Assembly: GCA_944989445.1 (NCBI GenBank)
Contig: CALYLW010000017.1
Location: 1,808,001 to 1,872,000, forward strand
Direction: 5' to 3'
Length of the DNA stretch: 64,000 nucleotides
DNA from: Ampullaceana balthica
Taxonomy: Eukaryota; Mollusca; Gastropoda; Lymnaeidae
In this document: positions 25,301 to 38,600 of the stretch, in pieces
Position numbering within the stretch: position 1 is the first letter of the stretch
Layout of the letters: each line of letters starts with the position of its first letter
The notes under the pieces: model-generated
Told to the model about the DNA's origin: nothing
The model's database searches: none
The model's input: only the letters and a program-made list of their open reading frames with translations
Position numbers and translations under genes: made by a program

Positions 25301-28300
25301 ACTGTTCTGCTGCAGGCCAGTTTCTTTCTGTTTTGCTTTCAGTAATTTGAGATGCAGAGGATCCAGAAAGCTTTTCTTCAATGATTTTTTTCTGTTCTTC
25401 AATACTGCTTCTCCGAGCCTCCATTTGCTGTTCATAGGTTTGCCACTGTTTGAGATACTGAGAGAACTGATCTTTATTTGGATGATCTGGCGAAAAAAAA
25501 AGAAAGAATGTTTTTAGTGCTTTTGTAAATAATGATGAATTATTAAATCATTTCAATAGAAGCCAATGACAGTGTAGGTTTTTTAAAATAAAATTGTAAT
25601 TTAAAGTTGTTAAATCTTTTTTTTTACCTTAAATTTTTTGTTGAAAAACGTTTTAGAAATAAAAGACATGTAAATAAAACTTTTCAAAATACAGTCGGAC
25701 CTCGCTAAGTCGAACTTCCCTAAGTCGAAAACCTCCCTACATCAATTGTTAGGTCCGGGCCAAATCCATAACACTTATGTATTTTAGATCTCCTTAATTC
25801 GAAGATTTTGTGGCTTCCAACCTCCCTTAGTCGAATTTTCCAAGGCGTTTGGGTTATTATTCTGGGGCAACATTTCAGAACATGTGTTCTGTAGAGCCAT
25901 GTAAAAGTCTATTTTGAGACCAAAAATGACCTAGACAAGAAAAAGGAGTGGCTGGAAGAAGGGTAACTAATCAGCGTCCCTTTGCTGCAACTCTTTTTAA
26001 AAAGAAAAATCTTATTCCCCCACTGTGGAGGAAGTAAAGTGTGTGTGTGTGTGGGGGTTCTCAGTGGTGTCGGAATGTCAAAGCCAAGTTGGTTTCCTTT
26101 CAAATGAAACATCAGACACCGCCTCTCTTTCCTGTCAAGCCTTCTCGCCGGGATGGCTGTTTCCCCATCCTCTCAATATCAACATTGTCCTTGATTAATC
26201 TGCGCCTATTACACCATTTTCCCTAACTCGAAAACTCTGTAAATCGATTTTTTTTTCTGTTCCCTTTGAGTTCGACTTAGCGAGGTCCAACTGTAATATT
26301 AAGCTCTTCATAAAAAGGCGAAAAATGAACGATCCTTATGGGTATCTAAGCAAACAGCAACTGTTTTATCTCTATGACATCACAGCTCTTTAAATGATGG
26401 AACACTTTGTAAATCACATCGTAGATAAGTAGTACAGTCGAAACCGGTTAAGTCGACGGCGTTGGGGTATGAAAAATGGAGTCGAGATAACTGATCATCG
26501 AGTTAAAACGAAAACCAATATGGCGGGAAAATATTAACATGTGCTTGAAATTTCTTTATGTACATGATATGCGTTAATTAGTGATGGGACGATTAATCGG
26601 AATCGTATCGGAACCCTAATATTTCTTCACTCTTTCCTAATTCCTAAGAAACTAAGGTTGTAATGACCGTTCGTTTTTAAAGACCGTTTAAATATAACCA
26701 TGGTTCCCACTCAGTCAGGAAAACAGGAAAAAGTCGGGAATTCTTATATATATATTTTTTTATGCTGAAGTAAAGGACTTTGATTACGGCACTGTTCTCA
26801 TGTTTTGATTCCACTAATAAAAAAAAATTTCAGTTCATAATTGTCTGCGCATGCGTTAAAAGGTCAAAGTTTTCGCCTCGCGTCGTCCCATGGCGCGTGT
26901 CACAGCTGCTCGCGTTTGGAATGTCCGTCGAATCAGCGAATTTAAGAAACATATCAATATGGTAATTGTAAGTTTAATGCTTTTGACGTGCAGGATATCT
27001 GTTACTATCAGACCGATCTCGAATTTCCTCAGTCAATCAAACTTGTAATATAAATAAAACTATTGCGGCCTTGACCGTTGATCACAGCACGCTGTGTGTT
27101 TGACCTCGGCCGGCAACTAAGTCTAAGTGAATTTTTTTTAAAAATCATTCATTATTAGAATTCGACCTACAAAAGTGATGACGTGTATATTATATATATA
27201 TATATATTGGAATATTAAGAATTGATTTCACCGTCACGCACGTGTTAGTAAAAGTCACGTATCTTATTGATTACTGGTAACAAAGCAACAACAAACTTTT
27301 AAAAGAATAATACTTTTTTTATTTAATTAAATAAAAACCACCATCGTTTCTCGATACAAACCTTTATTTTCATTTCTAAAGATATTCGTTTATCTTAAAA
27401 AATAAAATGATTAATGCATTTCAAAATGAATTAAGTTTAATAATAATATAACATGCACTGCGAAATAATGACGGTTAAAGACCGCTAACGCGATTCACAC
27501 ACGGAATCAAATTGAAAGTAAAAACATCCGGTAATTTTTATTGAAATCTCGTAGAATCACACAATAGCCGGAAGTCTCAAAGAAAGCGAGAGGTCAACAC
27601 TGTTTTGAACTAAAAATGTCAAGAGTGCATTGCTAGGCGTACCGACGAGGATCGAACTAACCAACGTTAAGTTGCAAATTTGGCCCTCTTTTGTGCTCGA
27701 GGTATTAGGTTTCTGCGACTTAGAAAAATAGAATTAGCCGATGAGAAAATTCTAAGACAAAGAGAGAATTTGGCGGTTCCAATAAAAAACGTCGAGTTAG
27801 TGGGGTGGTCGAGATAACCGAGCTCGAGGTAAGTGGGTTCGACTGTATCACAATTTATGTGTTTACCTCACACTTTCACTGTCAACTTACCTTCGATCTA
27901 CTGGTATTACCATTGACTTACTTGTAACACTGCCAACTTACTTTGATGGCCGTCAACCTACTGGCAATACCATTGACTAATTGTAACACTGCCAACTTAC
28001 TTTGATGGCCGTCAACCTACTGGTAATACCATTGACTTACTTGTAACACTGCCAACTAACTTTGATGGCCGTCCACCTACTGGTAATACCATTGACTTAC
28101 TTGTAACACTGCCAACTTACTTTGTCAACCTACTGGTAATACTATTGACTTACTTGTAACACTGCCAACTTACTTTGATGTCCGTCGACCTACTGGTAAT
28201 TAGGCCTGTCAACGGGTACCCGGGACCCGGGTACCCGTTGCCGTGTGATTACCCGGGTAGTAAAATTCCGCCCGGGTACCCGTGAAAATGTGGCTTCTAT

Positions 28301-31300
28301 GTCTATATTACCCGTAGGCCAAACTTCGGCTCCCATGCGGCTTTTTGTGTTTACATTGTGGCTTGCGAAACAATTTATCAAATGAAAATTTTTGTTTCGA
28401 ATATATGCTGTGAAGTACATCTAAGGAGAAATATCTGTCAACGGGAAATATCTGTCAACGGGAAATAAAAAACGGTCCGAATAAATACAATGCATTTTGA
28501 TATATATTTTTTTCTCTCAACCTGAAACAGAAATCGCACAACACACTAAAAAAATGGTTCTTTAAAAGAATCGTATAACGAAAAGAAAAGTCCTCTGCCA
28601 AAAAAAAATGATGGACTGCTTAGAGATGAAAGACGCTGTGTTTGTTAATAAAAAAAACACTCTTGTTTTGACTAAATTTGCTTTGAAATACGCCGATTGA
28701 TACTAGCTAATATTGTTTATTTACCCCCTCTCCTCCCTTCACTCCTATAACCCACACCCCTTACATCCGCCTTACTTTTTGTGTTCATTAACACGTGGTG
28801 ACCTAGAAAAACTGATGCTAATAATTCGTACAAGGTCTTTAGTATTTAAATTTAATAAATTGAATAGTTACTAACAGTGTAGGATGGGCAGACGTCGGCT
28901 GTGAGGATGGACTGCACAGAGATGAAAGATGCCGTGTTTGTTTTTTGTTCATTCAAACACCCTTGCTTTGAAACTAACTTTGCTTTGAAATAGCCGACAG
29001 TGGGTCACCGATTGATACTATTTATCTAATGGCGTTTTTTTCTACTCTCCCCCCTCTCCCCCATTCCCTCCTATAACCCAGTGCTTCTCAAAATTGTTTG
29101 TATTGCGGACCGGCAGAAATGTTTTTCATTGCATCTGTACTTTCCCTGTACTTACAAGGTAGCGAAATGAATTATATTTCCTTTTATTTTATTTCCTTTT
29201 ATTTCTTTCATTTATTTGCTTATTGTCAAAAATGACAAATTCTATAGGGTTGGTATTATTGATAGCAATTTGAGGATTATAATTATATTTTTCTCTCCTT
29301 TCTTGATAACTTCCGTGGACCCCCACTTTGAGAAGCACTGCTATGACCCACACCCCTTGCATTCGCTTGTGTTTCTTGTGTTCATTGACACGTGTTTGCC
29401 TAGCCCAAAAATTGATATTAATAATACACCCAAAGTTAACAAGATGGGTTAGACGTCGTGTGGAATCAGGCCAATCAAGTTGACAGCGACACGGAAAAAT
29501 GCAACCATTGTAATTAAATTGTGTCTGTGAAGGGTGGCAACCCAACGCGATAAAACGCCATGCGAACGTTATTCATAAAATTGATATTGATAAACAAACC
29601 GCCGATCTACCCAATATCAGAAATATTTTGGTGTCAACAAAAGCAGTACCACTGACGATCACTTAAGATTTATCGCAGTATAGCATACGTCATCGCCCTT
29701 AGCATCGACTACCGACGCCAAGTGGATATTAACATTAAAGGTATGACACAGAATGTTACCTCATTGCCGTAGACATTTTGTTTGCATGTTCAGTTTATTG
29801 TCATTTATGAGTATGACGAATGCATTTACAGCAGGAATTGAATAAAAGTTTTTAGTGCATTATAATTAATTATAGTGCATTAGTAATAGTATGTTACTGT
29901 AACTGGAAGCAAGCCGTTGGCTACTACTACTGTGTGAAATGAGGTGCATGGATGGTGGCTAGGTTGCATTGTATTGTATAGCGATCATGACGGGGAAAAT
30001 TATGCGATGTTTAAGTTTAGAACGGGTAACCCGGGTACCCGTTCGAAATTTTCACGGGTACCCGGGCAGCTTTTTTCAACAAAATTGACAGCCCTACTGG
30101 TAATACCATTGACTTACTTGTAACACTGCCAACTTACTTTGATGGCTGTCGACCTACTGGCAATACCATTGACTACTTGTAACACTGTCAACTTACTTTG
30201 ATGGCTGTCGACCTACTGGCAATACCATTGACTAATTGTAACACTGTCAACTTACTTTGATTCTGTTCTCGCCAGTCATCATACTGTTGCTTCCACTGCT
30301 TGTATTGTTCCATGAACAAGACATGCTCCTGGTTGACTTTCTCTAACTCAGCAAGCAGGGCTGGATCTGGTTTCAGACGATTAAATACTGGTTAAAAGTT
30401 TATGGGTAAAATCAGAGTGGATGTGGGGTAGGGAGAGGGGCTATGAACAGCTCCATCCTTCATTTATTTTATTAAACTGAGGAAAACCTGAGAGTTGGGG
30501 GATGAGGAGGAGGGGGGAGCACTGAGGATTTGAGATTAGGCTTAAAAATTTTTTTTTAAAACAGTAAAAACAAAAGTTTTTGACTATAAATCCTTTATAT
30601 TTGAGACATAACTAAAAGTATTGATTATGTTCAATATAATACGCACCGCGCGACAGACTAGCATAAACATTTACAGATCGAGAAAATATTATGTAAGTAT
30701 GTTCAATATAATATGCACAGCGCTTTTAATATAAATATACTGTGGGGCCCGCTTAAGTCGACGGCCTCGGGGTATGAAAAATGGCACCGAGTTAAGCGAA
30801 AACCAATATGGAGGCAAAATATTAACATGCGTTTGAAATTTCTTTATAATTATATAAATGATGTACGTTAATTAGTGATGGGACGATTAATCAGAATCGT
30901 ATCGGAATATCGGGACCCTATTTCTTCACTCTTTCCTAAGGTTGTTAAGACCGTTCGTTTTTAAGGACCGTTTAAGTTTAAATATAACCCTTTATTGCGT
31001 TAGCGCAGTTTTTTTCCCTAGTAAATAACTACATGTATAAGGAATTCATCTAGTCCTGCCCGACACACCGCGTGCGCGCCGCGCGCACACAGGGTGCGCT
31101 GGTGACTGGTGACTTTCCTTACAAGCTACACAAATACATAGCCCACCCCGTCCCCTCAGCTTACAATGGACTCAGAATTCCTTCGGTAACTTGAGTGCTA
31201 ATCGGACTAACCAACAACAATGGTGTGGGAGATTGAGAGTGGGGGTGGGTAAAATGTCTGTAGTCTGTTATATTATATATTTTAAAATCTGGGGAGCCTT

Positions 31301-32620
31301 GTTTACAGTAAGCACCCTATGATTTTTCGTCCCATCACTAGCGTTAATAAATGAGAATGTACATGTACATGATTTATTGAGGTTTTTTTAATACAAATGC
31401 GTTGCCGTTATTTGTTTATCATGACCTATATATGACTCATAACAAAGCGAACTCTTCTCTATAAAAGTGTACAAAAATAAATTAGGAACTCCTTTTGAAC
31501 CTTCAACTTTGATACATTTTAATTAATTCTAACCAATAGTTAAATGGCTTTTGCACACGGCCACTTCTTATGAATGAAACAATGAGAACAAAGCAGTAGT
31601 AATAGAGTAAAAATGAGGTTGAAGGATGAATGGTTGCCAATGACAAAAAGTCTGCACACGGTATATTTTGTTACTAGCGTACACCCGTCAAAAATGACGG
31701 AAGTTTTCAGCTGAAATCTATTTATTTTATTAAAAATGAACTTTTTTTAGGGCGCCTACGGCGCTGACCTTTTTCAAAAGCCCAACTAACTTGTCCTTGT
31801 TTGATAAATACGAAATATTAAACTTTCTGAAATGTATACAAAGTATTTTATAATAGGGGTTGCAGGGCGCCTGCGGCGCCCCCTTCATTTTTTGATTTTA
31901 TAATTAACCATCATCTAATTCTCTTTTTACAATGTTCCCTTTTCCAAAATTAAAATATGAGCGAAAACAATGACGTCATATAATATTTTTTTTTACAGTG
32001 CATATTTAATTTGCACACCTTTTGATGCTTTGGTGCAGTAATTTGATTTTCCCTGCTTTCTAAAATTAGTAGCGTCAGGACAGACTGACTGACTTGCGTG
32101 ACAATTGCAAATTATATAGTTTTATTCCATACGAAACTAAATGTTTTAAACATGCGATTCTGCGTGTATCTTTGCTATTGGAGCAATTACGTAATACTCG
32201 GCATGACTTACGCGGCCGATTGCCGAGTATACGAAAATCGGCCGATGCCGAGTAGCCGAACCAATCGGTTCAGCCCTATCGATAAGAACATTTTCACAAG
32301 CTGGCGATTTAAGTTAGTAACACAGCACTGTGAGCAAGCGAGCTGTGACGTCACCAGCGAGGCAGAAATTTTATGCCTTCACTTTGTTATAAAAAATCAC
32401 ATCTAACATTTTCAAAAGCTGACAATTGGTCATGGGGATCGAGATAACCAACACTAAGTGGCAAATTTGACCCTCTTTTGTGCTCGCGGTATTAGGGTTC
32501 GGCGACTTAAAATAATCGAATTAACCGATGAGAAAATGCAAAGACAAAGAGAGAATTTGGCGGTTCCCAAAAAAAAACGTCGACTCAATAGAGCTGGCGA
32601 GTTAACCAGGGCTCGAGTTA

Positions 32621-32698
<78 letters not shown>

Positions 32699-35600
32699 CG
32701 CACTGCGCGAAAGACTAGCATATATATTTAAAAGCTACATTCAGATAATCTAAAAATTAATTAATTTAATTACAATACATGCGATAGATGTGAAATTTTA
32801 ATACATCATTTTTATTGTCGCCACGAGTCTGCCTGCAAAATTTCAGCTCGATATGATACGGGGAAGTGGGTTAAAAATGGATCCAAATTTTTTTTGGCAA
32901 GCAAGCAACCAGACGCCAATAGTTAATATAAAGGATTTTTTTTAAAATTACAATTTATTTAAACAGTCCTGACCTGATGCAAACAGGCCAGATAAAAGAA
33001 GAGTTATACTGCCTAGACAAGACTACCGCTTGATTCAATAAGTGTATGGTGATAAACACATGAATGGCAACTATTGGGGTTTCTGATTTGTACTTAGAAA
33101 TTACTTAAACTTTGTTTCCAAGTAGTAAAGTTGTTTGTATTTTTAGTCTGGCCTCTGATTAGTAATTGAAGTAGAACACCATTCACCTGGGGCAGGTTTC
33201 TCTGAAGGAGAGGGCTCCTCAGGTTCTGGTGGTGGTGCTGGAGGTGGAAAATGAGGTGGTGGAGGCTGACCATGACCTAATAATCCTGATGACGCATTGC
33301 TATTTGGATAAGGTGGGCCACGAAACTGATTATTCCCATGGACAAATTGAGTCTAAGATAGAAATAGAAAAGATTAAAATGAATTAGTTAAAAACACTTG
33401 TTACTTTTTAAAACATAAAAAGTTAAATTTAAGAAAATTGTAGGTTTGACTCTGCAGTATAAATAAATAAGAGTACAAGGCTGATCTGTTCCATATCCCA
33501 TTACATTTTGCAGATTCTCCTTGGTTGGCTGATCCCATTTGCTTTTTGTCTTCCCTGGTAGTGCAGGCTTGGATGGCTCTTGTGGTGGCAGTGGAGGCTG
33601 AGAAATAAATGTTTATCTATCATCAAGGACAAAAAAGTAAATCTTTGAAAGAGTAACATGCTTCCATCACCAACCCCATATTCTTAAATTAGTAGTCATT
33701 GCAGTGTTGGTTGTAAATTTGATTCAACTACATGAGAGAGATTTTTTTTAAATTTACAAATACAGTATGTCAAAACTATCAAATGTTACATGGAATAAGC
33801 TTTAATAAACCAGAGATAAGTCATTGAATTAGTTTTCCAATCAAAATTGTCATTCTGTTTTCAAAACATATCTCACAGAGCTTTTAGATTGAAAAACATA
33901 TTATAACAATGTATTACCCTAAAGCTGGTCTAATTTTAGATAATAAGAGAATAAAATACAAAATACACAAACAAATTGTGCAATGAAAACAATAAATTTG
34001 AGCTTTATTTTTAAAAGCTTTATTGCAGTCCCATTCTATATGATATAATAAGAGAAGTGTGTGGAGGATGCCTTTTGGGTTAAAGCAAAGACTAATATAC
34101 ACAAGGTAGAGGAAGCGCTGACAAAGAACCATACAATATAGTGGAAATTTTAGACAAGGATTTAATAGCATAATAGGTATATAAACTAAGCTTTTGACAT
34201 TAAGACAGAAAATGATAGCCATATTCAGTTACGTAAGTGTTCTATTTTATCAGAGAATTTGCACGTGCAATTTACAGGAAAGTTAAGAGCTAAGAAATAA
34301 ATTCATAGGTCTTAACAAAACTGTGCAGAGTTTCTAAACTTAGAATCACAATGGAATAATAAAACTCAGACTTCAAAGCAAAGGGCTACAACAGACCCAT
34401 GGCATGGCTTCTTTTTCTAAGTATTGAGAGTCTATGATCAATTTGGCTCCTATTTGTTTTAAGAGGGATTCGTGATATTTCTCTGGTATTGAAGGGTATA
34501 CATCACTGGTTGCAAGGGCTACTCAGCCAATGTATCAGAATCTGGACGTTGGAAGTAAGACAGACATAGACACTAATATGTCAATGAGCTAAATATTGTT
34601 GGCTCAAATGCTGCTTTTGGAAGCTTTTTCCAGTCCCTGATTATCTTTAGCAGTAAAAGTAAAGCTAAGTTCCCCTTTTAGACCATGCTGGCGTATGGAG
34701 CAAGTGAAGCAGAATTCACAAGTTTTTAGCCACGGCATACGAGGGGATTGTGGGGCTACACAATGCACAGCCGCCTTTACTTCCCCAACTGATATCGGGT
34801 ACCCATTCAGAGCTGGGTGGACTAAGGAGGACCCTTTAGCCTCAGGAACAAGACCCTGCCTTCACCAAGATTCAAACCAATGACTATTGGTACGCCAGCC
34901 GAGCGTGCTGCCATTCAACCACAGCGCCTGTTATCTTTAGCAGGAATGAGCAGTTACTGTCAAGTACTATTATATTATTAGCCAGAACTGCTTGACATGG
35001 CATAGTTGCGGCATGAGGGTGAGAGGTACTAGTTTCTGATAAAGCTGGAGCAGTGGATCAGCCCATTTGAGCTTAAGTCCAACATCCAATTTCTTGCACT
35101 GGAAGTAAAGATTTCAGTCATGTTCATTACTGTCATGGAAAATATGAATTAAATCATGGGAAAACTGTACAGAAAGTAATGGTAAACCGTTCAGAATTGG
35201 AATGTATGCTGTAAAACGTCAAGGACAGCTGAGTTAAGGTGAACAAGGATGGTGGATGTGAAGCAAATATCTTAAGATCACAGAAGGCCATTTATCTCTT
35301 TCTTTACAAATAGATATTTGGAACTCTGTTACTCTATTTGGAAAATAAGGGACACTAATCAGAATGTTTTAAAATGATTTGATCATGTTTGAGAAGATTT
35401 CTATTGTTTATAGATGGTATAAGCTACACAAGCTATAGCTTAAGACCCCCAATGTCTTAGTGAGCTATTGTCGTATTTGGCACTCACATAGAATATCTTA
35501 ACTTATAATGGGCCCAAATCACAAATAGCTTTGAGCCTTATCAAGACTAAATCATGCACTGTTACTCCAAAGATATCTTATAACAATTTCAGGTCATAAG

Positions 35601-38600
35601 GAGCAAGAAACTTCACAGCAACAACTTCAACAAGTAAATAATTACAAGGTGGAGGTGAGAGTTAGAAAAGTAAAAGAGAACATTCATATTTTATGGTTCA
35701 TATTCTCATTGGCATGTGTCAAGTTGTATTCTGTGCTCGTGTCTAAGTAGAAAAACCAACAACGGTAATGAACACAACTGTCAAGCAATGTTTCCCTCTA
35801 AAGTTCGTTGCTTCATGTGCAAAGTAAAAAAACTTATGAGCAAAGTTGCACTTTGTGAGCAATATTTTACAAATTTGCTGCACAGCGTTGGTCAGATATC
35901 TGCACGGCCGCGCAGCTTAAAGGGAACATTGCTGTTGAGCATTTGTGGCCATTTCTGTTAAAAGTGAAAAGAAACTGGCAAGGTGTTCACTAAGGCTATC
36001 AACCAGGAGGGCTAATAGAAAAGAAATCATCTTTTACTTTTATTAGAAAAGTACCTTAAGAGGAGTTAATTTGTTGAGTTTGAATAGTAAGGGCTTATCT
36101 TACAGGGTCTAAACAACATGGGATTGACTCCAAGGTGACCATGAACTAGAATGTCAGATAAATTCCTATTGCATCAAAAACAATGAGAGAGGATGATGAG
36201 AAAATGCTGTGTACATCAGGGTCAACTACTAGAACATCAAGACTTTTCGGAAAGCTATGGTTACTATGGTAAACTATGGTTACTATGGTAAACTATGGTT
36301 ACTATGGTAAACTATGGTTACTATGGTAAACTATGGTTAAGGGATGGATATTATTATTGATTAACCCCAAGCAATGTAGAATATTAATTCGCTTGAGTAA
36401 TGGATTCTCCCTTTATAATGATAATAAACAATCTAATTTACTGTATTACAAATGATGAACACTTCCTGATTTGGTACATTCAAGACTGATATGAGAGTAC
36501 ATAAATTTATTCTCTCTACATAATAAACACACACTGCCTTCTCAAGAAAAATATTCTGAAATCCTCCAAAACAGTTTCTTATATAATCTTTCTCACATTA
36601 GGGTGAATGAATGATTGCTTTCTTTCTTACTATTCCAGATAGACTAGCATGCTCGTTGCACTTCGATATTTAAAACTATAGCAATTATAATAGTCTTCAA
36701 ATAAAAAAAAATTGATATTTCTTCTCACATTCTTTCAAAAATTTTGGAAGACTGCTACACAATTTTGGTGACCCCGATTCTGTCTCACCATTAATCTTAT
36801 GCATGCCCAAAGTATATTCTTTTACTATCATTCAACAATTTGCATTTTTATGTCATCAAAATTATTATTACATTTCATTGGTGATATTATTTAATTCCTT
36901 TCAGGGTTGATAAAAGAAGTGTCTCTTACATAAATATACCAGCTATCATCTCATGTGACCTATCACTAAAATCCCAATCAAACAGACTCAATTTGCTGTA
37001 TGTGTTGAAAAAGGCAAACTCGTAAAATATAGTTTCTTGTTAAATACTCAACTCATTTGCATGAACTGATGATGACTAACACAAAGAAACTATGAAGTGC
37101 CCCTTTTTAAATCCCTTATATTAACTTCGCGGCCGTCTCTCTCTCTCTGTCTTGGGCTCGGCGGGCGGGCGGAAAAACAGAAGTCAAAAATGACCCACTT
37201 CCCATGATCCGATCGAACTGAAATTTGGCACACGGACCCGTCTGACCTAACAATGCATCGTATCAAAATTTCAGATCGATCGAACGTACCGTAATTAAAT
37301 TAATGCATTTTTAGTTTATCCTTATATGAGGTATGTAATTCAAAATTCACTGTTTGTTATTGTTTTTTTTCTTCCAGTTTCTCGTGAGTTTGAGTTGACG
37401 CCGACCATCGTGTTGACGCCGACCGTCGTGCCGACACCCCCTCACATCCCACCCCCATTTATTAAAGACAAGGGACATCACTCGGTGTCAGTCTGTAAAT
37501 GTTTGAAAATAATCAATACTGTTAGTTATGTCTCATATATAAGGGATTTATAGTCAAAAACTTTGTTTTTACGGGTTTGTTTTATTTACCACGTTTTTAT
37601 TAACTCGCTTTCGTTCCTGTGGCATTGTTTGTGTGTCTGTCCAAGATTTTTCAAATCTGCCCACGTAAAATTAAACCACTTCTGATGGTCCTAGAGATAT
37701 CAAAATCTTACCACAGATAGATCTTGGATGACAATGCATTGTATAAAAATTTCAGATCGATCGAATGTACCGTTATTAAATTATTGAACTTTTTAGTTTA
37801 TCTATATTTTATTATATACTTGCTTTCGTGTCTGTATGTCCGCAATTTTTCAAATTTGCCAACGTAAAATTAAACCACTTCTGATGGTCCTAGAGAGCTC
37901 AAAATTTTACCACAGATAGATCTTGGATGACAATACATTGTATCAACATTTCAGATCGATCGAATGTACAGTAATTAAATTAATGCATTTCTTAGTTTAT
38001 CTTTATATAAGCCTCTGTACCCGACTGCCGTAGTTAAATTACACATGACGAGTTCACCCCGTGACCTCATCGCTTTGTTATTAAACGTTGGGCGGGCGCT
38101 GATGAGGTGTTTGGTAAAATAAATAGAGGTAAAAAAAGGTTTTTAAAAACCACGTTTTTATTAGTGGACTAAAAAGAATAAAATAATTTTAAACTTATAA
38201 GTTCAAGTACTTCGATTTAATATGACTAAAAACGTGGGGCGGGTGTTTGGTATAAAAATTAAAGATTTCTAATTTAGAAGGCAAAAGCGAGATCTATAAG
38301 TGAGAGAATGAGTGAACCGCATATGTTAAACCTCATAAGGGGCCATCCATAAATGACGTCACGCACCTAGGGGGGAGGGGGGTCACACTTTTGTGACGAT
38401 GCGTGACGAGGGGGAGGGAGGGGGTTGAAGAAATGTGACGTCACATCAAAAGGGTAACTTTAAATAAAACTTCCACTGAAATATTTGGTCGCTTACAATT
38501 TATTTAATGACTTTTTAAATTATTTTTTTTAAACCATCAGTGCTTCTCAAAGTGCTTGTCCATATGGCATCAGACGCCGGTTGGCGTAAGTTATCAAGAA

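Larger units (their letters stand above)
30575..32945. repeat. interspersed family B copy (AAATCCTTTATAT ends), 2.4 kb
   Basis: Starts GACTATAAATCCTTTATA...GAGACATAAC and ends AATATAAAGGATTT. It shares its ends and interior phrases (ATAATACGCACCGCGCGACA, CTGCCTGCAAAATTTCAGCT) with 50600-51680 and its ends with 37100-37555. It contains the Tigger copy at 30740. Confidence 0.55.

Noticed and set aside
27876..28200. CRISPR-like regular repeats
   Set aside because: Units are contiguous without unique spacers, in a eukaryotic intron: a minisatellite.
29189..29545. Minus-strand 118-codon frame
   Set aside because: Spans the nested hAT inside another hAT; no transposase motif.
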